From JARRJY01 sp037388705 (GTDB taxonomy: Bacteria; Pseudomonadota; Gammaproteobacteria; UBA6429; Thiohalophilaceae), in the NCBI GenBank assembly GCA_037388705.1, contig JARRJY010000042.1, positions 1 to 25,965 on the forward strand: a stretch of DNA of 25,965 bases. Direction: 5' to 3'. Position 1 is the stretch's first letter. Every line of letters starts with the position of its first letter. This document shows positions 6,505 to 13,779 of the stretch, in pieces. The notes beneath the pieces were generated by a model, which saw only the letters and a program-made list of their open reading frames with translations, was not told the origin of the DNA and did no database searches. Position numbers and translations under genes: made by a program.

Positions 6505-7995
6505 TTAACGGGAATGTAACCAGGACGGTAACAGGCTATAAGGATCCAGCGAGTCTTCCTTGTTAAAGCCAATACCGTTTTTATCCAGCATTTCCTGTAA
6601 CTTGCCTTCCTTGAACAAATCAAAGGTATCGGTACACCCTCCAATGAATTCACCGCCGACAAATATTTGTGGAATAGTGACAAAGCCGGTACGAGAAGTC
6701 AGTTCTTCCTTGATCTGTCCCCCAAGATCATCTTTCTGGTATTCCACTGAATCGATATCAACCGAACGATAGTCAATACCCAGCCGGGCAAAAAGTTTTC
6801 GCACTGACCAGCAAAACTCACACCACTCCAGGGCAAACATGGTTACGGGTTGTTGCCTGTCATTAATGATTTCATCCACCAGTTGTTTTACTTCAGCCGT
6901 GACTTCGACCGGCGCCTCTTCTTCCTCCTCGTCATCACTTGAAGACTGAACATCAAACCGTGCATATGGCGAGGAGCACGAGATATCCATTTCTTCTTTC
7001 GTCATCTCTTCTTCAATATCAAAAAATAGTGGCGTTGACAGGTATCGTTCCCCCGTATCCGGAAGCATACATAAAATGTTACTGCCTTCCGGTGCCTTCT
7101 CGGCAACCTGTAAAGCGCCGGATAAAGTGGCACCCGCCGAGATGCCAACAAAAATGCCTTCTTCCTTGGCAAGTCGTTTGGATAATTCAATCGCGTCATT
7201 GCCGTTGATCGGCACTGTGCCATCGACCAGGTGTGCATTAACCGTGTCTTCGGTAAGTTTGGAGATAAAGTCCGGTGTCCAGCCCTGCATCAGGTGTGGA
7301 CGAAAACCGGGATGGCTTTCAGCCGGGGCACCTTGTTTATCGCGTGCCTGTGTAACGCCACTGCTTAACAATTGTGAATTGTCTGGCTCACAAACAATTA
7401 CCCTGGTATCTGGTGATTGTTCCTTTAATACCCGTGCAACACCTTTCAGGGTGCCGCCGGTACCATAACCACTTACCCAGTAATCCAGCTTGTTTTCAGC
7501 AAATGCATCAAGGATCTCAGGTGCTGTGGTTTGACTGTGAACATCGGCATTGGCCTCGTTTTCAAATTGACGGCATAAAAACCAGCCATGTTTCTCTGCA
7601 AGTTCGGTCGCTTTTGCCAACATGCCGCTACCCATCAGTTCGGCCGGCGTGAGTACGACTTTTGCCCCCAGAAAACGCATCAGTTTCCGACGTTCTACAC
7701 TGAAATTTTCCGCCATGGTCACCACCAACGGGTAACCTTTTTGTGCACACACCATGGCAAGCCCGATACCGGTATTACCACTGGTAGCTTCTATCACCGT
7801 CTGGCCCGGTTTCAATGCACCACTTTTTTCAGCCGCTTCTATGACTCCCTGTGCAAGCCGATCTTTTACCGAGCCCATGGGATTAAATGATTCCACCTTG
7901 ACGTACATGTTGACATGCTGTGGGCCGATTTTATTAAGTTTAACAATCGGCGTATTACCGATTGTTTCAAGTATGTTGTTATAAAGCCTGTTCAT
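6505..7995 (-). CDS. Cysteine synthase-glutaredoxin fusion protein
   Basis: Starting at ATG 7995 (AAGGAGAT before it) gives 496 residues. Residues 1-325 form a fold-type II PLP enzyme of the O-acetylserine sulfhydrylase / cystathionine beta-synthase group. The PLP lysine is K44 in NPMGSVKDR, the substrate loop is TSGNTG (71-76), and the phosphate-binding loop is GYGTGGT (177-183). An acidic, Ser/Glu-rich linker (about 350-362) leads to a glutaredoxin domain (about 383-475) with dithiol site CEFC (392-395) and the TIPQIFVGG motif (440-448). The protein ends with an odd tail, DPYSLLPSWLHSR. The fusion suggests that sulfur incorporation or the product is coupled to thiol redox chemistry. It lies 19 bases after the decarboxylase. 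The exact reaction, cysteine or cystathionine synthesis, is not decided by sequence. Confidence 0.92.
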   Translation of the reverse strand: MNRLYNNILETIGNTPIVKLNKIGPQHVNMYVKVESFNPMGSVKDRLAQGVIEAAEKSGALKPGQTVIEATSGNTGIGLAMVCAQKGYPLVVTMAENFSVERRKLMRFLGAKVVLTPAELMGSGMLAKATELAEKHGWFLCRQFENEANADVHSQTTAPEILDAFAENKLDYWVSGYGTGGTLKGVARVLKEQSPDTRVIVCEPDNSQLLSSGVTQARDKQGAPAESHPGFRPHLMQGWTPDFISKLTEDTVNAHLVDGTVPINGNDAIELSKRLAKEEGIFVGISAGATLSGALQVAEKAPEGSNILCMLPDTGERYLSTPLFFDIEEEMTKEEMDISCSSPYARFDVQSSSDDEEEEEAPVEVTAEVKQLVDEIINDRQQPVTMFALEWCEFCWSVRKLFARLGIDYRSVDIDSVEYQKDDLGGQIKEELTSRTGFVTIPQIFVGGEFIGGCTDTFDLFKEGKLQEMLDKNGIGFNKEDSLDPYSLLPSWLHSR

Positions 7996-8014
7996 GGTGT
8001 ATCTCCTTATAGTT

Positions 8015-9490
8015 TTAATTCCTGTAACTTTTATTGTGCTGCACTTGATGCGCACTGAGTTCGTTTCCGATCATCAATACTTCATCGACAAGATCATCGA
8101 CATGTTGCCAGCTGGTTCTTGCACCAACAAAACACGGACGTATTGCCAGCTTATTGTTAACCATGACAGTACTTGGAATGTTTTGATTGTTATGTACAAG
8201 CTGACGATGAATTCTGTTATTAAGTTCGTTCAAATCATTTGCTGCTGCATTAATGTAGCGGAAACAACAGATGGATAAAGTGGGTTCCTGTATCAGCTCA
8301 AGATGCTTTTCCTGTTCTACGCGCCTGGCTAGAGAACGGGCCATCTGGTTATGACGAATTACGCGTTCAGCCAGTCCCTGTTTTCCAATTTCACTAATTA
8401 ATGCCCAGACTACCGCGCCACGTGATGGCGCAGAGAGTTCTACACCAAAATCATGGTAAGGAATACCCACCTGGTCCATGGAATGTTCTGCATTCATATC
8501 AGTAAATGAACCTTCCAGGTAATCCGATGCACCCTGTGTAAAAGCACGATATAAAAGAGTTCGATCACGGACAAAGGTAGCACCAATACCGACCGGTGCA
8601 CCTAACCATTTGTGCGGATCAACGATAACTGAATCAGCATAGGATAGCCCTTTATATAAAGGCTTTACTTGTGGATCCAGAATGCCCGGTAATCCATAAG
8701 CACCATCAACATGAAACCAGATTCGGTGTTTATTTGCGATAGCACCCAGTTCCTCAAGTGGATCAATGGCGCCCGCAGCAGTTGTTCCGGCATTGGCAAT
8801 TATGGCTATCGCTAATGCATCATTATTCTTATCTTTATCCAATTGTTCCTCTAGCTTAGCAGGTAACATGCGTCCCATCGTATCTGATGGGATCGTAATG
8901 ACAGAGTCCCTGCCAAGTCCCAGTACGGCCGCGGCGCGATGAATAGTGTGATGGCTGGCACTGGTCGCATAAATATGGCTGGATTTGTTTACTCCATGTT
9001 TTGCCGGATCAATACCAAGCTGTTCAAAGGCCCATTGACGTGCAGCACCAAGAGCCACGATGTTTGCTACCGATCCACCACTGCTATATACACCTTTCAT
9101 TTGCTCATCCAGGTCAAACATCTCGGCCAGCCAGCGCAACGAGGTCTCCTCCAGGTGACTGAAAGCATTTAATCCGATACGTTGGGGTGCTGCGACGCCA
9201 CTGGCCAGTGTTGCCAGTACACCAATACTCGTGCTTCCGGTAGTAATAAATGAAGTACAGCCCGGTCTTGGAATCTGAGAACCGTTGGGAATGATTGACT
9301 GTCCCAGTTCATCGATTACTCGTTCAATCCCCATGCCCTGTTCAGGTACATCAGCATTCACAATATGTTGCCACTGTTCAGCGTGCTGCATGGCATCACC
9401 ATGTTCGAAACGTAAGTACTGATCCAGGTAAGCACCCAGCTGTTGCAATCGTGGCAATAAGGTATCGGTTTCAGCCCTGTCAGTTTTCAT
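8015..9490 (-). CDS. PLP-dependent (group II) amino-acid decarboxylase
   Basis: This 491-residue enzyme belongs to the glutamate/aromatic amino-acid/cysteine-sulfinate decarboxylase family. Diagnostic residues are K294 in VDPHKWLGAP, which forms the internal aldimine, D262 in FHVDGAYG, which pairs with the PLP nitrogen, and H180 in SASHHTIHRAA, which stacks on the ring. TSFITTGSTSIG and YSSGGSVANIVAL are the family's substrate and cofactor loops. The substrate cannot be assigned with confidence. Being followed by a cysteine synthase fusion and preceded by a DsrE-like protein makes a sulfur-containing substrate such as cysteine sulfinate attractive, but that is inference. A hairpin at 9525-9553 separates it from the DsrE-like gene. 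Confidence 0.88.
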   Translation of the reverse strand: MKTDRAETDTLLPRLQQLGAYLDQYLRFEHGDAMQHAEQWQHIVNADVPEQGMGIERVIDELGQSIIPNGSQIPRPGCTSFITTGSTSIGVLATLASGVAAPQRIGLNAFSHLEETSLRWLAEMFDLDEQMKGVYSSGGSVANIVALGAARQWAFEQLGIDPAKHGVNKSSHIYATSASHHTIHRAAAVLGLGRDSVITIPSDTMGRMLPAKLEEQLDKDKNNDALAIAIIANAGTTAAGAIDPLEELGAIANKHRIWFHVDGAYGLPGILDPQVKPLYKGLSYADSVIVDPHKWLGAPVGIGATFVRDRTLLYRAFTQGASDYLEGSFTDMNAEHSMDQVGIPYHDFGVELSAPSRGAVVWALISEIGKQGLAERVIRHNQMARSLARRVEQEKHLELIQEPTLSICCFRYINAAANDLNELNNRIHRQLVHNNQNIPSTVMVNNKLAIRPCFVGARTSWQHVDDLVDEVLMIGNELSAHQVQHNKSYRN

Positions 9491-9524
9491 AATTCTTTTC
9501 CAGTACGTTTGGGGAGGGGGAAAC

Positions 9525-9553
9525 AGCTACAGGATAAAATATACCCTGTAGCT
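9525..9553 (-). terminator. Intra-operon hairpin (attenuator or partial terminator)
   Basis: AGCTACAGG (9525-9533) pairs perfectly with CCTGTAGCT (9545-9553) around an AT-rich 11-base loop. Read on the minus strand, it follows the DsrE-like stop by 11 bases and is followed by GTTTCCCCCTCC, so the T run is short. It probably lowers decarboxylase expression relative to the DsrE-like gene or stabilises the upstream message, rather than ending transcription fully. Confidence 0.6.
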
Positions 9554-9564
9554 CTGTTACGTTA

Positions 9565-9942
9565 TTACGCTAACAGTTGTGCACCGCTTGCCATGAATTC
9601 CATGGTGCGTGGCGCACCGGCAATTTCTACACCGGGACGCAGATCCTCGTCACGGATACCCTTGGCTTTGGCACAAACCGGGCATAACCAGATCATTCCA
9701 CCATTATCGATGAAGTCATCCACCAGACCTGATAATGGCTCATACCCGGAAGCCATCAGGTTATCAGTTCCACCTTTTACGCACAGGTCGGCAGCATCTG
9801 AAGTCGCAAACACCGCGGTTTCGGCATTATGTGACGCGGCCGAGAGAGCCAGCACGAAAGAGACGGTTGCGCGCTCAAGATCCTTTTCCCCGTAACTGCA
9901 GTTAATTAAAAATTTTTGCTGATTGTCCATTTTAGTTGTCAT
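9565..9942 (-). CDS. DsrE-family protein
   Basis: This 125-residue protein has a DsrE/DsrF/TusD-type fold. FLINCSYGEKDLERATVSFVLA (11-32) gives the first strand and helix, ETAVFATSDAADLCVKGG the second, and a cysteine pair CPVC sits at 87-90 in MIWLCPVCAKAKGI, in the place of the family's sulfur-carrying cysteine. C15 and C54 are also present. DsrE-like proteins carry persulfide sulfur or act in redox relay. The start ATG 9942 is favoured over ATG 9930 because GGAGA lies before it. It is the first gene of the leftward operon and is divergent from the winged-helix regulator 149 bases away. Confidence 0.8.
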   Translation of the reverse strand: MTTKMDNQQKFLINCSYGEKDLERATVSFVLALSAASHNAETAVFATSDAADLCVKGGTDNLMASGYEPLSGLVDDFIDNGGMIWLCPVCAKAKGIRDEDLRPGVEIAGAPRTMEFMASGAQLLA

Positions 9943-10091
9943 AATATTCTCCTGATAAAAATAATAATTAAATTTCCTTACGTTGTGGAAAAAGGATAAG
10001 ACAAGCCCCCCTTAAGTGCTTGAAGGCACTATGGTTTTTTTATGGAGAAAATCTGTAGATATGTACCCACTCACAGGCTTGAAACAACACC
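9943..10091. promoter_or_regulatory. Shared divergent promoter region
   Basis: These 149 bases separate the leftward DsrE-like operon from the rightward winged-helix regulator and must carry both promoters. A small hairpin, AGTGC-TTGAAG-GCACT, lies near 10015-10030 and is followed by seven T on the plus strand. It could be an operator or a minor terminator. I cannot assign -10/-35 boxes with confidence. Confidence 0.5.
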
Positions 10092-11669
10092 ATGCGCTAT
10101 CAATTTGTTGATTTCACACTTGATACGGACCTTTTCGAGCTGAGTAAAGACGGTCAGAGACTTCCGGGTGAACCACAAGTCATTGAATTACTTGTCCTTT
10201 TAGTTGAAAACAGGGAACGGGTAGTCAGCAAGGATGAAATTAATGAGCAGGTCTGGAAAGGCCGGATTGTGTCAGAGGCAGCCTTAAGCAGCCGTATCAA
10301 ATCCCTGCGGCAACTGCTTGGTGATGATGGTAAAAACCAGAACTTCATTCGTACCATTCATAAAAGAGGTTTTCGCTTTGTTGCCCCGCTGAAAAATGAG
10401 GACGAGCAGTCCGGAGCTAATGAAAAGCTGGCAGCCAGTGAAATTTCTGCTTCAGACAACACAAATAATAAACCAAATCGACCCACAGTCGCGGTTTTAC
10501 CTTTCGTAAATCTTTCTGATGCTGCCGACCAGGAATACTTTTCTGACGGAATCTGCTCAGACATCATTACCCATTTATCCAAGCACCGCTGGCTGGATGT
10601 AGTCGCGCGAAACACCACCTTCGGTTACAAGGGCAAATCAAAAGATATTCGCCAAATAGGCAAAGAGTTAAATGTTGACTATGTTGTGGAAGGCAGTGTG
10701 CAACGAGGTGGAAATAAAATCCGTGTATCTGCCCATTTGATAAATGCCAACAATGGTCGCCATGTATGGGCTGATCGTTATGACGGTGAAATTGAAGATA
10801 TTTTCAATCTTCAGGATCAGATAACAGAAAAAATTGTTGCGCGCATTGAACCTGAAATTGGTTTTGCCGAACGTAACCGGGTCGTACATGAACGTCCAGC
10901 CAACCTGAAGGCCTGGGATTGTTATCATCTCGGTATTTATCATTTTTTCAAATTTACTGCGAAAGATAACCTTGAAGCACAGCGTTTACTAAAACTCAGC
11001 CAGCAACAGGATCAGAATTTTGGCGAAGCCTATGCATGGTGGGCCTACGCCGTTATTCTCGGCATGGTTTACTGGGATATCAGGCCGTCACAACAACTAC
11101 TGGATGAGGCACTGGCTGCCTGTGATACTGCTGTATCACTGGACAGACAAAACGCCAGCTTTCATGCACTAAAGGCACGTATTCTTCTCGCGCGCCGTGA
11201 ATATGATGCCGCTATTACTGAAAACCAGATTGCTATTGAATTAAATCCCACCTTTGCAGCCGCACATTGTGGACTGGGCGATTCGCTTGCTTACGAAGGA
11301 AACTATGAACAGTCCATCAATTGTTTTGAGAAATCCATTGAACTAAGCCCCAACGATCCCCAGCTGTGGGCTTTCTTTACCTACGGTGCCCTGGCACTGT
11401 TATTTAAACATGATTTTGCCAAAGCACTTGAATGGCTTGAGCGGGCAACAACTATTCCAAACTATCAATACTGGACCACTTCGCACAAAGTTGTTGCACT
11501 GGTAGGTTTGGACAGAATTGAAGAGGCGCGGGAAACCGTAACAAAGTTACTCAAACAGAATCCTGATTTTTGTCTTTCCTTTGCCAGGGAAAAGTTATTT
11601 TATCTTAAGAAAGATGATCAAATTAATCTGTATATGGAAAGCCTGGCAAAAGCTGGCGTACCTGCATAA
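10092..11669 (+). CDS. CadC-type winged-helix regulator with TolB-like and TPR domains
   Basis: This 525-residue protein has three parts. Residues 1-100 are an OmpR/CadC-type winged helix (FELSKDGQRL, VVSKDEINEQVW, LSSRIKSLRQLLGDDG, IHKRGFRFVAP). A Ser/Asn-rich linker leads to a TolB-N-like domain at about 130-255 (TVAVLPFVNLSDAADQEYFS, YVVEGSVQRGGNKIRVSAHL). The remainder (about 265-520) is TPR-rich helix pairs, such as AAHCGLGDSLAYEGNYEQSI. Unlike CadC it has no membrane segment, so it should act in the cytoplasm. It is divergent from an operon containing a decarboxylase, reminiscent of cadC next to cadBA, and that operon is its most likely target. No clear ribosome-binding site precedes the ATG. 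Confidence 0.88.
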   Translation: MRYQFVDFTLDTDLFELSKDGQRLPGEPQVIELLVLLVENRERVVSKDEINEQVWKGRIVSEAALSSRIKSLRQLLGDDGKNQNFIRTIHKRGFRFVAPLKNEDEQSGANEKLAASEISASDNTNNKPNRPTVAVLPFVNLSDAADQEYFSDGICSDIITHLSKHRWLDVVARNTTFGYKGKSKDIRQIGKELNVDYVVEGSVQRGGNKIRVSAHLINANNGRHVWADRYDGEIEDIFNLQDQITEKIVARIEPEIGFAERNRVVHERPANLKAWDCYHLGIYHFFKFTAKDNLEAQRLLKLSQQQDQNFGEAYAWWAYAVILGMVYWDIRPSQQLLDEALAACDTAVSLDRQNASFHALKARILLARREYDAAITENQIAIELNPTFAAAHCGLGDSLAYEGNYEQSINCFEKSIELSPNDPQLWAFFTYGALALLFKHDFAKALEWLERATTIPNYQYWTTSHKVVALVGLDRIEEARETVTKLLKQNPDFCLSFAREKLFYLKKDDQINLYMESLAKAGVPA

Positions 11670-11779
11670 CAGCTAATAAAGACCTCTGGCTTATTAGGAT
11701 ATAAGCACTTTAATTAACATCAGTGTATTACTCTCTTAAAAGTAATTTCATTACCTTATAGGACATATTACTGAATATT

Positions 11780-12037
11780 ATGAATATATTACCGATAAAA
11801 ACAGTGCTGTTAACAATAGTGTTATGTTGTGTATTAATCACCGGTTGTAGCATCCCTGTACAACAACAGGATAAATATAATCAAGACAGCTGGAAAACAA
11901 TGATACCTGATTCATGTAAAAAATTTTACGATGGCTGTAACAACTGTATACGTATTCCCGGATCATCCGCTGCAGCCTGTACACGAAAATTCTGTCTCCA
12001 GTATAAAAAACCGGTTTGCATGGATAAGGAAAAATAA
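11780..12037 (+). CDS. Small cysteine-rich lipoprotein
   Basis: This 85-residue protein has a signal sequence ending in lipobox LITGC, with C23 the lipidated cysteine, so it is probably membrane-anchored and periplasmic. The mature part is short and contains six further cysteines (C46, C53, C56, C67, C72, C80) in a D-x-C...F-x-D-G-C-x-x-C...C-T-R-x-F-C pattern, which would allow three disulfides. The function is unknown; the pattern resembles small disulfide-stabilised inhibitor-like domains, but I cannot name a family. It lies 110 bases after the regulator and 108 bases before the SGNH lipoprotein. Confidence 0.75.
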   Translation: MNILPIKTVLLTIVLCCVLITGCSIPVQQQDKYNQDSWKTMIPDSCKKFYDGCNNCIRIPGSSAAACTRKFCLQYKKPVCMDKEK

Positions 12038-12145
12038 CATCATAACCTGAAAATTTTTCTGAACTATATAACCATTGCTTTGCATTTCCTCGCGCTTTAG
12101 ACTACGCCCATAAACAATAACAATAAATTTACAGGGACTGATATT

Positions 12146-13237
12146 ATGCGCATGATTAAATTATTAATCACACTGTGTTTTTATACGTTCTTAACTGGCT
12201 GTGCGTTTGTCACTTCATTTAATGAAGATCCGGACCCGTGGAATCCACCTGTTAATAGCAAACCCACCGTAGTTAAATCTGTATCAACTGAACCTTTGTC
12301 CGATGAACAGATCGAGGCTATGGTTACCTCGCCTGACTTTACCGGTTTTGCCAGGAAAGCATTACTGGAAAATGGACAGCGTGCCCAGACCGCAACCTTT
12401 AAGGAAAACGTACGAATCATTATTGCCGGGGATAGCTGGGCTTTCTTTGATGTGATCTATGGTGCAACTGAAAGTAAATTAAAATCCATTAATCCAGCCT
12501 TTAATATTGAATACCTGGATTACACTACCGAAAACGAAGACACCGCTTTTCCACACCTGCTCGCAATCCCTGGTTCCAAAGCCAGTCAATGGCAGGATAA
12601 CCGAAACAGCCAGATGATTATTAACGCCCTGATACGCAACAGGGATGCTTCTGTGCTGGTTGTTTTCCTTGGTGGAAATGACTGGATTGATACCTATAAA
12701 TGCTATGACAATGAAGGTAACAAAAAACGTTTTAATAAAATCGGTAAAGATATCGCGTCAATGTTCAGCAACATACAAGAAAAAGTTTTTAAAGCTTCGC
12801 CACGCAGGAAGCTGGATATTATCCTGGTTGGATATTCAAAACTAAACTTTGTCGATTCACTGGACTTTAATGATAACGAATCGCGAGTTGAAAAGTTTGG
12901 CTTTGTTAAAGGTAAATGTAAAGACGGGACAAAGAACCCGACCCGGCAAATTAATAACGGCCTTGCTCAATTACGTGATATCAGCAAACAGCATGTTCTT
13001 GCACTGAACAAACCCGACGAAAAACCGACAGTCCATTTTATCAACAACTTTGATATTTTCGGTAAGAACATAAACAAACCAACCCACAAAGATCACATGC
13101 TGTATAGCTATTTTAAAATCGATGGCATCTATAAGAAATATATTTTCCTCGACAGTATTCACCTGGGTAAAAAAGCCCAACACAAGGTAGCCGAGAAAAT
13201 AATGGAATACATTCTGAAAAATAACCTGCTTGAATAA
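12146..13237 (+). CDS. SGNH/GDSL-hydrolase-like lipoprotein
   Basis: This 363-residue protein has a short signal peptide with lipobox FLTGC (C19). The SGNH blocks are visible: block I IIIAGDSWAF with S97, block II near G143 in IPGSKASQW, block III FLGGND with N178, and block V DSIHLGKKAQ with D336 and H339. These residues make the Ser-His-Asp site of lipases, esterases and carbohydrate acetyl-esterases or transferases. The substrate is unknown; a cell-envelope polysaccharide is plausible for a lipid-anchored enzyme. AGGGA precedes the ATG. It lies just upstream of the surface-protein cluster, separated by a 540-base spacer with its own promoter features, so co-regulation is not shown. Confidence 0.8.
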   Translation: MRMIKLLITLCFYTFLTGCAFVTSFNEDPDPWNPPVNSKPTVVKSVSTEPLSDEQIEAMVTSPDFTGFARKALLENGQRAQTATFKENVRIIIAGDSWAFFDVIYGATESKLKSINPAFNIEYLDYTTENEDTAFPHLLAIPGSKASQWQDNRNSQMIINALIRNRDASVLVVFLGGNDWIDTYKCYDNEGNKKRFNKIGKDIASMFSNIQEKVFKASPRRKLDIILVGYSKLNFVDSLDFNDNESRVEKFGFVKGKCKDGTKNPTRQINNGLAQLRDISKQHVLALNKPDEKPTVHFINNFDIFGKNINKPTHKDHMLYSYFKIDGIYKKYIFLDSIHLGKKAQHKVAEKIMEYILKNNLLE

Positions 13238-13477
13238 TCACAGTCGCAATATCATCCTGGCAGCCTGATAAACAATCCCTGGTACCGCCACAACGAACAA
13301 CAAGTACATTTACTTGCTGTTTTTCATTATTCCGAGATGATTTTTTACAATTTTTAACAAACTGAATCTTCCTGTAGACACACAAAAACTGAGATAATCC
13401 TGATTATTAAAAATATTCTATAACTATCTGATTTTTATTATAATTTACGTATCATTCTTCTGTACAAAAAGCACATA

Positions 13478-13549
13478 AAACAATGAGCTCCAAACGGTTT
13501 TTATACACATACTTTAAAAAGTGGCTCTTGCCATTGTATCTCATTGTTT
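13478..13549. repeat. Inverted repeat with 10-bp arms
   Basis: AAACAATGAG (13478-13487) and CTCATTGTTT (13540-13549) are perfect complements. Smaller foldbacks lie inside: ACTTT-AA-AAAGT and TGGC-TCTT-GCCA (13522-13533). It could be the terminator region of the upstream gene, a small RNA, or a looping site near the CRP site. No T run follows the outer stem. Confidence 0.5.
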
Positions 13550-13568
13550 ATAAAGGAAAATTTTAACT

Positions 13569-13584
13569 TGTGAACTGGATCACA
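13569..13584. promoter_or_regulatory. CRP/Vfr-type binding site
   Basis: TGTGA-ACTGGA-TCACA matches the core CRP consensus TGTGA-N6-TCACA at all ten defined positions, with T-rich flank on the right. Centred near 13576.5, it would sit at about -41 to -62 for a start between 13618 and 13638, upstream of the leader RNA. This suggests cAMP-CRP activation of the surface cluster; the transcription start itself is not determined. Confidence 0.72.
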
Positions 13585-13647
13585 TTTTGCTTTTTTGTTA
13601 AAGAAAACAAATAGTTAGCCGCTAAAGTTAACACTGTTAAGAAAAAA

Positions 13648-13762
13648 TTGTGTGGTCGGGCACACAACCAGGTCAAAGAAAGCAAATACGCAAAATGCGA
13701 AAGCCGCATTCTCAATCATGCAATGAGAGTGATAGCTACTTTGCGCTTCCTGGTATCGTGCC
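13648..13762 (+). promoter_or_regulatory. Structured 5' leader, candidate cis-regulatory RNA
   Basis: Nested complementary segments give a long stem with a three-way junction. Outer pairs are GGCAC (13659-13663) with GTGCC (13758-13762), CCAGG (13668-13672) with CCTGG (13749-13753), and CGCAAA (13689-13694) with TTTGCG (13740-13745). The junction carries hairpins ATGCG/CGCAT (13695-13709) and TCTCA/TGAGA (13710-13728). A competing hairpin, TTGTGTG/CACACAA (13648-13667), would disrupt the outermost stem, as in a two-state switch. It ends 17 bases before ATG 13780, which has no good ribosome-binding site. It does not match the c-di-GMP-I consensus or any other class I can recall. Confidence 0.6.
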
Positions 13763-13779
13763 AAAAAGTTGAACAAGTA

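Larger units (their letters stand above)
13238..13647. other. Long AT-rich intergenic region upstream of the surface cluster
   Basis: No credible gene is seen on either strand here. The region holds a 10-bp inverted repeat with a 52-base spacer (13478-13549), a CRP-type palindrome (13569-13584) and a 13-base palindrome TTAACA-C-TGTTAA (13628-13640). Its length and composition fit the regulatory region of the cluster that begins at 13780. Confidence 0.75.

Noticed and set aside
7996..8055. 20-residue N-terminal extension of the cysteine synthase fusion
   Set aside because: It would overlap the end of the decarboxylase gene. ATG 7995 has AAGGAGAT before it and begins the standard enzyme N-terminus.
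13659..13762. c-di-GMP-I (GEMM) riboswitch
   Set aside because: CGCAAA and a GAAA-containing loop caught my eye, but their order is reversed compared with the GEMM consensus and the GGCAAACC / GGUUGCC pairing is missing.
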